Part shown: positions 14,905 through 21,127 of the stretch, piece after piece | Numbering within the stretch: position 1 is the stretch's first letter | Layout of the letters: every line of letters begins with the position of its first letter | Source of the DNA: a virus | DNA length: 29,734 nucleotides | Reading direction: 5' to 3' (one strand) | Virus record (IMG/VR): IMGVR_UViG_3300044681_000028 | Location: 1-29,734 of that record | The notes under the pieces: generated by a model | The model's input: only the letters and a program-made list of their open reading frames with translations | What the model was told of the DNA's origin: nothing | Databases searched by the model: none | Made by a program: the position numbers and the translations under genes

Positions 14905-16388
14905 TGTTCAATCGCTGTTTTAACGTACTCTTTTCCGTTTATCTTAACGCTCAAAGTCGGGTCGAGTTTCGTCATTCTGTCGATAATTACTTGGCAGTAT
15001 TTAGGGTCAAGTTCCATGCCATAGCATTTGCGTTTCAGTTGATGGGCGGCTACCATTGTTGAGCCTGAGCCTAAGAAGAAGTCTACCGTTAAGCCATCTT
15101 CGGGACAACTGCTTTTAATTGCCCGTTCGCATAGTGGTATGGGCTTTGGTGTTGCGTGTCCTCCTTCAGTTCCGTTTTTAACGTGTCGGCTAAAATGCCA
15201 AACGTTATTCATATTGTCGTGCGTGTTGTCAAAGTACGCTCGGGTTGAATAGTATTCTTTTTTTAACGCATCGTATTCTTTTTTTAACGCATCGTATTCT
15301 TTGTGAAACGCATCGCCCTTTGCTTCGTTTCTCATTGAATTATAGTGCTCTCGTGTTGGAAAATGCCACTGACTTGTTGTAAAGTAATGCGAAGCAGATG
15401 TTTTTCCTGTAATTTCTATAACCTTCTTGACGTTCCACCCAAGCTTATTTTTTTGCGTATTTAAATATTCTCTTATTGGTTCAAACCCTTCAAAATAATT
15501 GTGTGAATTATTGTTAAAACCTTGAACCCCGAGCATAATAAAAAGGCATTTTTCATCAGCCGTTGCGTAACTTCTTGTATTGTCTGAATTTTGGCTTTGC
15601 CCGTGTCCCTTGTCCCAAGTTATCAAATTTCTGAATGTTGCTTTTTCGTTCTTTATGTAAGGCTTCAGAACTCCGCTATAAATATCCATCAAAGGTTCAT
15701 CAATACCCCAGCAATACCAACTACCGTTTTCCTTCAAATGAGTAAACTGCAAGGCTATCCACTCTTTATTGAACTCCAGTAAATCCGCATAGTTTAGATT
15801 GTCATTAAGTACCCCCTCGCTTTCTTTTTTCATTCCGTAGGGCGGGTCATTGTGGGCGAGGTCAGCCTTCTCTCCATTCATCAGCTTTGCCACTTGGTCA
15901 GAGTCCGTTGAATCTCCACAAAGCAAACGGTGTTCTCCTATCTCGATAAGGTCGCCAAGAACAACGTCTGTCTTTAGTTCTTCGGGCACTTCGTAATCGT
16001 CCTCTTCTGCTTCCAGTTCTTCTGCTTTCCAATTATCAGGAGTGTCAAGCCCCCACTCGTTCAGTTCTTCAGCATCCCAAGTATTCGCCAGTTCGTCCCA
16101 GTCCCATTCCCCGAATCCTACGTTGTCTTTGATGATGAACTCGCGCTGTTTCTCCTCTGACCAATCAACAACCTCTACGGGTACTTCTGACCATCCAGCT
16201 TCTTGCATTGCCTTGAGCCGCATATTGCCGCCCAAGACTATCATCTCTGTGTTAACGACTATCGGTCTGACGTTAGCCATCTCAGGAAAGTCCCGAAGGC
16301 TCTGAACCAGCTTCTTAAACTTCTCGTCTTTGATGTATCTCGGGTTCTCCGAGTTTGGTCTAACCTTGCTTATTGCTATTGTTTCCAT
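14901..16388 (-). CDS. ParB-like domain fused to N6-adenine/N4-cytosine DNA methyltransferase
   Basis: A 495-aa protein. Residues 1-115 are a ParB/Srx-like domain (IAISKVRPNSENPRYI, GGNMRLKAM at 53-61). The methyltransferase domain follows: motif IV is DPPY (180-183) and motif I is FLGSGSTM (437-444) near the C-terminus, the order of the beta class. Residues 361-377 include a duplicated YDALKKE heptad encoded by 21-bp repeats. This fusion is common near phage terminases and probably protects phage DNA from restriction; the ParB part may target it. ATG at 16388 overlaps the preceding small gene. Confidence 0.9.
   Translation of the reverse strand: METIAISKVRPNSENPRYIKDEKFKKLVQSLRDFPEMANVRPIVVNTEMIVLGGNMRLKAMQEAGWSEVPVEVVDWSEEKQREFIIKDNVGFGEWDWDELANTWDAEELNEWGLDTPDNWKAEELEAEEDDYEVPEELKTDVVLGDLIEIGEHRLLCGDSTDSDQVAKLMNGEKADLAHNDPPYGMKKESEGVLNDNLNYADLLEFNKEWIALQFTHLKENGSWYCWGIDEPLMDIYSGVLKPYIKNEKATFRNLITWDKGHGQSQNSDNTRSYATADEKCLFIMLGVQGFNNNSHNYFEGFEPIREYLNTQKNKLGWNVKKVIEITGKTSASHYFTTSQWHFPTREHYNSMRNEAKGDAFHKEYDALKKEYDALKKEYYSTRAYFDNTHDNMNNVWHFSRHVKNGTEGGHATPKPIPLCERAIKSSCPEDGLTVDFFLGSGSTMVAAHQLKRKCYGMELDPKYCQVIIDRMTKLDPTLSVKINGKEYVKTAIEQ
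15253..15315 (-). repeat. Three 21-bp tandem repeats inside the methyltransferase gene
   Basis: The units 15253-15273 and 15274-15294 are identical (plus strand tattctttttttaacgcatcg); the third, 15295-15315, differs in three bases. They encode the YDALKKE repeat in a probable helical insertion. Each complete unit carries a run of seven T, so the copy number is likely to vary between isolates. Confidence 0.85.
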
Positions 16389-16506
16389 CTAACCTTCGTT
16401 TTATTTCGATTGCGACCCCCGCTTTCTCCGCTTCCTTTTTGGAGTCGTAGATGCAGTCTCCGTTTCCCCACCTCCATTTTCCGTTATCGCATTGTCTTGC
16501 TGGCAT
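16360..16506 (-). CDS. Small overlapping protein, 48 aa
   Basis: Starts at an ATG inside the preceding gene and reads PARQCDNGKWRWGNGDCIYD followed by SKKEAEKAG. The pattern QC-x-NGKWRxGNG-x-C-x-(Y/F)D-(S/T)KK-x-AE resembles small phage proteins I have seen elsewhere, so the frame looks genuine. It overlaps the 124-aa gene by 106 nt in another frame, and the methyltransferase by 29 nt. The function is unknown; two Cys may bind metal or form a bond. Confidence 0.6.
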   Translation of the reverse strand: MPARQCDNGKWRWGNGDCIYDSKKEAEKAGVAIEIKRRLDGNNSNKQG

Positions 16507-16775
16507 TGGTAAAAGTTTAAAAGTGCAACACTCATCAGTTGAGGAGTTCGACCACAAGTGAAACAGACCTTAGCTTTCGGGTCGATGTAACTCCACGCTT
16601 CTTGGTAGAGTTTCTGTTCATCTCGTGTTATCCGTCCCGAATACCGCCCCTGTCCCATCATCGTGATTTGGTCGAGCCTCTCAGCTATAAATAGCAAAAC
16701 TTCGTTTTTGTCCATGCTTAAAATTTCATGCCACCCGTTTTCCTTCAGGTAGTCGGTTATAGTTCGAACCTCCAC
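16401..16775 (-). CDS. Protein with a Cys motif and basic tail, unknown role
   Basis: A 124-aa protein with a helical N-terminal half and the segment KAKVCFTCGRTPQLMSVALL around residues 68-87, then a low-complexity, Lys/Arg-rich tail (PKRKRRKRG). The tail is co-encoded with the 48-aa gene in another frame and may simply be read-through of shared sequence. Start is GTG at 16775, overlapping the preceding gene by 19 nt. A copy of the late promoter element lies inside at 16688-16714, so a shorter product from M34/M35 (about 16676) is conceivable. Function is unknown. Confidence 0.65.
   Translation of the reverse strand: MEVRTITDYLKENGWHEILSMDKNEVLLFIAERLDQITMMGQGRYSGRITRDEQKLYQEAWSYIDPKAKVCFTCGRTPQLMSVALLNFYQCQQDNAITENGGGETETASTTPKRKRRKRGSQSK
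16688..16714 (-). promoter_or_regulatory. Candidate phage late promoter (copy E), within a gene
   Basis: Minus strand: TGGACAA, 8 nt, TTTTGC TATTTA. The TTTTGCTATTTA part is identical to copy A and the spacing is the same, but the first box deviates and the site is in coding sequence, so chance cannot be excluded. It would drive the methyltransferase and terminase genes. Confidence 0.4.
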
Positions 16776-17008
16776 ATCAATCTCTCAAATAACACACTCA
16801 GCAAAGGAACGTAAATAAGAGCCTCAGGGTCGTTGACGCAATAAAGAACCCCGAACCAAAAAGACATACAAAGCCGACAGTCCAACGGTTTAAACGAATA
16901 ACTCTCGTCCATCCCAATCCACTTTTTAATAAGTAGGTCGATTGCCAGTACCTCAATCCAAAGGTAAGCGGCAACGCTCGCGGATAATGCGCTCAAGATG
17001 TATAGCAT
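16757..17008 (-). CDS. Small membrane protein
   Basis: An 83-aa protein with two hydrophobic segments: residues 1-27 (LYILSALSASVAAYLWIEVLAI) and about 48-75, separated by the motif KPLDCRLCMSFWFG. The P-L-x-C-x-x-C-x-S-F-W-x-G pattern recurs in small phage membrane proteins of unknown role. The ATG at 17008 lies 56 nt inside the preceding sigma-like gene. Confidence 0.65.
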   Translation of the reverse strand: MLYILSALSASVAAYLWIEVLAIDLLIKKWIGMDESYSFKPLDCRLCMSFWFGVLYCVNDPEALIYVPLLSVLFERLMWRFEL

Positions 17009-17477
17009 AGTAATTATCTCTTAGTTGTTCAAGTGCTTTGACTACTGTGTTTCCGATTGACTTGTAAGGAATATCGACCTTCTTGCCGACCTTTCGATAG
17101 CTTCCTTCTTCCAGCCACAATTTAAGTACCTCGCGGTCGTACCAATGCAGCTCGTCCATCAGGGTTTCCAAAAGTGCAATGTCGTCCTCTTTCTCCCAGT
17201 CGTAGTCCTCTCGCTCGTGGTCAACCTTCTTGTGATTGTGTAGGTCGTAGAGTTTTGAGAAGCTGGAGCGTTTACTGGTAGCCATTGTCATCATCGTCCG
17301 AACTACGTAGAATCTCAGATAGCCACCTTCGTTTATCTGTTGCCACTTCTCTTCGGGCATCTCCAGCAGAAGAAGAACCACCTCTTGTATAAGGTCATCC
17401 GGGCAATTACATAGCTTCTGAGCGAGTTCGTATAACTCTTGGTCAGATAGTAGGTCGATTGCCGCTTGTTCTTTCAC
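16953..17477 (-). CDS. Sigma-factor-like transcription regulator
   Basis: A 174-aa protein. Residues 20-75 (DDLIQEVVLLLLEM, GGYLRFYVVRTMMTM) resemble sigma region 2. Residues 112-155 (YDREVLKLWLEEGSYRKVGK, KVDIPYKSIGNTVVKALEQL) form a region-4-type helix-turn-helix. An acidic linker lies between them, as in ECF-type factors. The size fits the ECF class. GTG start at 17477. A repeated two-box promoter-like element in this genome makes it the natural candidate for a late sigma factor; that link is inferred. It could also be a terminase-like or other HTH protein with a sigma-related fold. Confidence 0.72.
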   Translation of the reverse strand: MKEQAAIDLLSDQELYELAQKLCNCPDDLIQEVVLLLLEMPEEKWQQINEGGYLRFYVVRTMMTMATSKRSSFSKLYDLHNHKKVDHEREDYDWEKEDDIALLETLMDELHWYDREVLKLWLEEGSYRKVGKKVDIPYKSIGNTVVKALEQLRDNYYAIHLERIIRERCRLPLD

Positions 17478-17487
17478 GGGCTTAAAT

Positions 17488-18039
17488 CTACAAACAATTT
17501 TTCTTATACCAATCTTGCGTAACCCTTATATACAAATCCTCCTCAGTTTTAAATCGGTTCGGCTTCTCTTTCACTACCGCCTTGATAAGATTGTTTTCAA
17601 GTAGGTAGGTGTATGCTAAGTAATACGGAGCAGCAAACGGAAGTTTGCCGTCTCTTTTAATCCATCCAAGTATCAACTCATGCGCTTCTTGCGGAGTGAT
17701 AGGTTTCTTTTTAAACTCAGGCAACTGAATAGGGTTATAACCATGATTCGCTTTGCCTTGCCGCTTGTGTTCCTTGTAAGCCGTCAGCACCTGACCGACC
17801 ACGTTGACAGAAAGGTGTTGTCCAAAGGTGGAAGGGTCTACTCGTTTGCCATCTAAGTACAGTTCTCTTTTGACTGCCATCGTAAACGCTTCTTTTACTT
17901 GCGCCCCCGTGTATCTGTACTCCGAGTTGATGAAGTCCTGAATCATCTTGATCAGACCCATTCCCTGAGGCGAGTTCGGGAAATCTGCGCAGCCTATCAG
18001 CTTAGGCAATTCGGTAATTGTTGTTATCAGGTTGTACAT
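17488..18039 (-). CDS. Conserved protein of the replication block, unknown role
   Basis: A 183-aa protein. It contains INSEYRYTGAQVKEAF and KRVDPSTFGQHLSVNVVGQV around residues 37-85, then a Lys-rich linker and a helical C-terminal half ending IRVTQDWYKKN. The pattern is familiar from Bacteroidota phages next to the initiator-like gene, but I know no assigned function. It may be a helicase loader or replisome accessory factor by position. The ATG at 18039 overlaps the initiator gene by 38 nt. GATC at 17950, one of only three in the window, is in this gene. Confidence 0.7.
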   Translation of the reverse strand: MYNLITTITELPKLIGCADFPNSPQGMGLIKMIQDFINSEYRYTGAQVKEAFTMAVKRELYLDGKRVDPSTFGQHLSVNVVGQVLTAYKEHKRQGKANHGYNPIQLPEFKKKPITPQEAHELILGWIKRDGKLPFAAPYYLAYTYLLENNLIKAVVKEKPNRFKTEEDLYIRVTQDWYKKNCL

Positions 18040-18730
18040 CGAAATTAAATTTAGCGTTGGCGGAATCCTCTCCGTAGAGTGTCTTGTGCGTGTTGTAGTC
18101 GTTTATCATCTGCATGAACTCGCGGGCTTCCTTTTCCTCTTGTGTTTCCAAAGATGATGATTTGTTTTTTAACTCCTCCGAAATCCATTGGTTCAGTTTC
18201 GGCTGCCACTTGTGGATGCGTTGCCCGTTTATCTCCCAGCCTTTGGATTCGTAGTTATCGTGGAATCGCTGGGCAAGGTCTTCAACTGGAAATGATACCG
18301 ATGCAATGCCGCGAGTAAACAAGTTATTACATATCTCCTTTTCGACTTCTTCGCGTGTGGGCGTATTACTTACACTCCCATTAACATTAGCATTAACATT
18401 TACATTATCATTAACACTTACATTAACACTATCAGGTTTTTTGGGTTCTGAAATAACCGACTGGGTTTTTTGGGTTTTCGGTCTACCGCCTTTTGCCCCA
18501 TTCTCTCGTGCCCTTTCCGCCCGTTCCTCGTATTTCACAAGGTCGCGTTTCAAACTCTGCTTGATTGGAATGAAGCACATCTTGGTTATCTTGTCAGGTG
18601 CTTCGGGGTTAAGGTCGTTGACGTATCGAAATAGATGCTTGGCAAGTCTGCCAGCTTCTTCGTCCGTCAATTCCTCAAATGATTCTAACCAGTCGCAATA
18701 AGCTACAAAGGATTTCTTGTCTTTCGCCAT
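18002..18730 (-). CDS. Replication initiator-like protein (DUF6291 / O-like organisation)
   Basis: A 242-aa protein. The N-terminal domain (residues 1-85: KKSFVAYCDWLESFEELTDE, GRLAKHLFRYVNDL, CFIPIKQSLKRDL) resembles DUF6291-type phage proteins, followed by ENGAKGGRPK, a low-complexity linker of alternating Asn and Val (about 110-135), and a C-terminal helical domain with FHDNYESKGWEINGQRIHKW. This arrangement parallels phage replication initiators. The linker is encoded by 12-nt A/T-rich repeats at about 18370-18432 that could be iterons. I chose ATG at 18730; an upstream extension to 18769 has no support. The structured 175-bp leader lies upstream. Confidence 0.7.
   Translation of the reverse strand: MAKDKKSFVAYCDWLESFEELTDEEAGRLAKHLFRYVNDLNPEAPDKITKMCFIPIKQSLKRDLVKYEERAERARENGAKGGRPKTQKTQSVISEPKKPDSVNVSVNDNVNVNANVNGSVSNTPTREEVEKEICNNLFTRGIASVSFPVEDLAQRFHDNYESKGWEINGQRIHKWQPKLNQWISEELKNKSSSLETQEEKEAREFMQMINDYNTHKTLYGEDSANAKFNFDVQPDNNNYRIA
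18366..18432 (-). repeat. Iteron-like A/T-rich repeat inside the initiator gene
   Basis: On the minus strand GTTAATG recurs four times, with variants such as GTAAATG and GCTAATG, in a roughly 12-nt period. It encodes the Asn/Val linker. Repeats within an initiator gene are the arrangement of the lambda origin inside gene O. An origin role here is inference. Confidence 0.5.
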
Positions 18731-18869
18731 GATAAAAAGAAAGGAGGTCGGGTTGACAGCCCGAAACAAAGTGAGCCGACAAGGTAGCTGCGACCTCTGT
18801 TACTTCCTCCTGTGTTTGGTGTGTTTATCATTCCTTGCCATTATCGAACGCTTGTCAGGCGTTCATTAG
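18731..18869 (-). promoter_or_regulatory. Structured leader upstream of the initiator gene
   Basis: The gap holds several pairing segments, given on the plus strand: GAACGC (18846-18851) with GCGTTC (18859-18864); GAGGTCG (18744-18750) with CGACCTC (18791-18797); AGGAGG (18742-18747) with CCTCCT (18806-18811); and a local hairpin TCGGG-ttgacag-CCCGA (18748-18764) that competes with the long pairing. A 13-codon ORF (MARNDKHTKHRRK) runs 18841-18800. This could be a cis-acting regulatory RNA, an attenuator or part of the origin. Confidence 0.45.
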
Positions 18870-18897
18870 TAAGTAGCAAAATTAACAATTTGTGCCA
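18870..18897 (-). promoter_or_regulatory. Candidate promoter (copy F) upstream of the initiator leader
   Basis: Minus strand: TGGCACAA, 8 nt, TTTTGC TACTTA. The same stretch also matches the host consensus (TTTTG-N22-TAATTTTG), so it might be recognised by either polymerase form. It follows the C5 methyltransferase stop (18906) and would start the leader at about 18862. Confidence 0.5.
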
Positions 18898-18905
18898 CTT
18901 GGAAG

Positions 18906-19592
18906 TCAAAATAATTCAGTTTGCTTAACGTCTTTCTTGCGAATTATTCCAAGTGCTGTTTCGAATATGGTTCGCCCAGCTTCGTAGTCTACGAGGTTAC
19001 GGGCTATCTTATCTGTTCTTTGTTCACCTTTATACTTTCTAAAGTCGTAATCGTGAAATTCACACCACACATTAACCTCATCTTTTGCGCCTCCAATTAT
19101 CCCGTTACCTTCCTTTCTTTCATTGATGCTGCTCGGTAAATTGAAGTTCGTCCAGTACAAATGCCTTCCTCGTTTCTTTGCAGGTATCAAAGGCTCATAA
19201 AATGGAATAACATTCTCAACAACATATTGACCTTCAAAGTAGTTATCAAGAAAGATAACCTCCTCATAAAGTTTCATATCAGGATAAACAGCTTTGAACG
19301 TTTCGCGTGACTTTTGACTAATACGCACCCTTGAATGACTCGGACAAGGCGGTGAAGTCCAAATAAAATCAAACTCCTTGTAGTGGTCAAGAAGATACTG
19401 GTGTGCATCTGCCACAACTACCGTATCATTAGGAAACCTTTCTTGGTACAACCTAGCTAACTCAGGGTCTAATTCAACAGCAGTAACTTCCATATCAATA
19501 CCAGCTTCTTCGGCTACCTCATCCCACTTGTATCGGTTGCCGCCTAAACAAGCGTATAGATTTAATACTTTAAACTTCCTCATCTCTTTCAT
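18906..19592 (-). CDS. DNA cytosine-5 methyltransferase (Dcm-type), compact
   Basis: A 228-aa protein. Motif I is LNLYACLGGNRYKW (10-23), motif IV PPCPSHS (81-87) with the catalytic Cys, motif VI ENV (126-128). The target recognition region is short compared with the usual 300-400 aa enzymes. The C-terminus is QTELF, which resembles the beta-sliding-clamp binding motif QLxLF. ATG at 19592 is preferred over a TTG two codons upstream. It would methylate phage DNA, perhaps at replication forks; the recognition sequence is unknown, though GGCC is nearly absent from this genome. Confidence 0.88.
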   Translation of the reverse strand: MKEMRKFKVLNLYACLGGNRYKWDEVAEEAGIDMEVTAVELDPELARLYQERFPNDTVVVADAHQYLLDHYKEFDFIWTSPPCPSHSRVRISQKSRETFKAVYPDMKLYEEVIFLDNYFEGQYVVENVIPFYEPLIPAKKRGRHLYWTNFNLPSSINERKEGNGIIGGAKDEVNVWCEFHDYDFRKYKGEQRTDKIARNLVDYEAGRTIFETALGIIRKKDVKQTELF

Positions 19593-19615
19593 ATCCAAAC
19601 ATTAACATCACAAAG

Positions 19616-20059
19616 TCAAGCACTCTCAGCTTCCAGTTCTCCATATTTCGTATGAATTGATTTGACCAGTTTGTCATTGCATTGCAACGCCCACTTCATC
19701 GTCTTGATTGAATAAAGAACAGTTGAGTGGTCGCGGGAAAACATCTTGCCAATATCTGATAAAGAGTAGCCGCTTCCGTATAACTCCCGATGCACCATGT
19801 AGATAGCATACTGCCGAGCAATGGTTACATTCCTGAGTCGCGCTGGTGATTTCATGGCTGAATAGCCGATTCCAGTAGCTTGTTCTACACGGTGAATGAT
19901 GTCCTTCGCGCTCTTGTCGATGTGCTTTTCACAGTAGACTCCTTGAATTGCTGCCAGTAGCGTTTGGCAATCCTCGCCGAAGTAGCCTTGATGTAGGTCT
20001 ATTATCTTCACAAGCTGCTCCTTGTGGTCTTTCGTTAGTCTTATCACTTGCATCTCCAT
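19616..20059 (-). CDS. Stand-alone DnaA domain IV-like DNA-binding protein
   Basis: A 147-aa protein. The C-terminal half is the DnaA box-binding domain: LRNVTIARQYAIYMVHREL, GYSLSDIGKMFSRDHSTVLY (RDHSTV at 109-114) and SIKTMKWAL. No AAA+ ATPase domain is present; residues 1-60 are a different helical segment. Chromosomal DnaA uses this domain to bind TTATCCACA boxes. A phage version could bring the host replisome to the phage origin or regulate it. It overlaps the preceding gene by 16 nt. Confidence 0.88.
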   Translation of the reverse strand: MEMQVIRLTKDHKEQLVKIIDLHQGYFGEDCQTLLAAIQGVYCEKHIDKSAKDIIHRVEQATGIGYSAMKSPARLRNVTIARQYAIYMVHRELYGSGYSLSDIGKMFSRDHSTVLYSIKTMKWALQCNDKLVKSIHTKYGELEAESA

Positions 20060-20349
20060 ACGTTTATCTGTTTACCGAAATCGCCTTCTATCTTGTACCC
20101 GGTTTTCTCAATCAACCCTTTCTTGTGGAGGTTGCTGAACGACCTTCGGATGGAAGTAATCGGAGTCTTTGCCCACTTGTCGGAAGATAACGGCTCCATG
20201 ATTTGAAAGTGCCGCAGAACTCGCTCAGGAGTTACGCCAAGCTGGTCATGGTTTCTGAAGTAAATCAAGACAAGTTCGTCCTGACTCTTTGCTTTTTCTT
20301 GGGACTTCTTGAGTTCTGTCCCGATTTCGTTGTTCGTGTTGTAGTACAT
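20044..20349 (-). CDS. Small winged-helix-like DNA-binding protein
   Basis: A 101-aa protein. Residues 25-95 read as a winged helix: DELVLIYFRNHDQLGVTPER, then TPITSIRRSFSNLHKKGLIE as recognition helix and KTGYKIEGDFGKQINVWRC as wing. It overlaps the HTH protein by the four bases ATGA. A regulatory or replication role is likely from context, but not shown. Confidence 0.7.
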   Translation of the reverse strand: MYYNTNNEIGTELKKSQEKAKSQDELVLIYFRNHDQLGVTPERVLRHFQIMEPLSSDKWAKTPITSIRRSFSNLHKKGLIEKTGYKIEGDFGKQINVWRCK

Positions 20350-20528
20350 CAGTTCTGATTTATGTAGTTGATTATTTTCTCTTGAGTTCTTACGCTGACC
20401 TTCTCGCCAGCAAAGTAAGCGTACACGGTTTGAGTTGACAGTCCCGTGTCTTTGGCTATTCTGTAAGCGGTTATCTTCTTGGCGTTCGCCTCCGCTATCA
20501 CGTCATCAATCTTGACTATTTGAATCAT
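20349..20528 (-). CDS. Small helix-turn-helix protein, possible early repressor
   Basis: A 59-aa protein containing one clear HTH: KKITAYRIAKDTGLSTQTVY and AYFAGEKVSVRTQEKIINYI, the form of XRE/lambda-repressor-type domains. I use ATG at 20528 instead of the TTG at 20534. As the only stand-alone HTH of this type, it is a candidate to bind the 18-bp palindromes at 21457-21474 and 23774-23791. That assignment is inference. Confidence 0.72.
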   Translation of the reverse strand: MIQIVKIDDVIAEANAKKITAYRIAKDTGLSTQTVYAYFAGEKVSVRTQEKIINYINQN

Positions 20529-20664
20529 CTTCAATTAAAGTTATTGGTTCTTGTTCTTCTGTCCAGTACTCAATGATAGGTTCATCAAGTGAGTGGTCGA
20601 TATAATAGGTGCGCCCATCAATTATGATGTAAACACTCTTTTCACTTCTAACGTCTATTAACAT
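20506..20664 (-). CDS. Small acidic protein, 52 aa
   Basis: Reads MLIDVRSEKSVYIIIDGRTY, then DHSLDEPIIEYW and an acidic tail. ATG at 20664 overlaps the preceding stop at 20658 (ATGTTAA) and its end overlaps the HTH gene start by 23 nt. The tight overlaps and clean frame between two genes support it. No family was recognised. Confidence 0.6.
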   Translation of the reverse strand: MLIDVRSEKSVYIIIDGRTYYIDHSLDEPIIEYWTEEQEPITLIEDDSNSQD

Positions 20665-20840
20665 TGTTCTTCAGTTTTATAAGTGTAACAATCAATGCAC
20701 TCGTAATCATTGTCAGGAGCGCACTCTTCAAAGTTCAATTCTCCGCAAGTTTCGCACTCGTAGCAGTCGCAACCATCGCAAGCGCGGATTGATTCCCCGC
20801 AGCATTCGCGGTAAGTGTATTCGTTCAATGCCCACTCCAT
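20658..20840 (-). CDS. Cysteine-rich small protein, probable multi-zinc-ribbon
   Basis: A 60-aa protein with 11 Cys, several as CxxC pairs (ACDGCDCYECETC, ECIDC). This suggests at least two metal sites or a zinc-ribbon-like fold. ATG at 20840 overlaps the preceding stop (TAATG); the same frame is open further upstream but has no reason to start there. Role unknown; small phage zinc proteins are often host-takeover or regulatory factors. Confidence 0.7.
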   Translation of the reverse strand: MEWALNEYTYRECCGESIRACDGCDCYECETCGELNFEECAPDNDYECIDCYTYKTEEQC

Positions 20841-21103
20841 TAGTTCAAGTTTACAAGTTTGATTTCTCCTTTGTTTATTGCTTCCTTGACTTCTTGGTTG
20901 CTTAGACCCAGCCAACGATTTCTGTACTTGCTCGTGGTTTTTGAAAAAGTCCAATAGTATTCGTCAAGGTAGATTGTTCCATCTTCCCACTTTCCAATTA
21001 TGGTATCGTAAGATGAGAACCACTCTGTTCCGTTGTATCTAATTACAACTTGACTTGCTACTGGTTTGCCCGTGTTGGGACTTGTTAAACTACATACTTC
21101 CAT
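20840..21103 (-). CDS. Small conserved phage protein (DUF8033-like)
   Basis: An 87-aa protein with the pattern VVIRYNGTEWFSSYDTIIGK, LDEYYWTFSKTTSKYRNRWL. The arrangement x-FxSYxxxI...D...W-x-(F/Y)SKTT-x-KYRN is familiar from small phage and plasmid proteins of unknown function. It starts at an ATG 24 nt after a pair of tandem stem-loops at 21128-21180. Confidence 0.65.
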   Translation of the reverse strand: MEVCSLTSPNTGKPVASQVVIRYNGTEWFSSYDTIIGKWEDGTIYLDEYYWTFSKTTSKYRNRWLGLSNQEVKEAINKGEIKLVNLN

Positions 21104-21127
21104 TCTTCTTGTTTTATCTCGCGTTAC

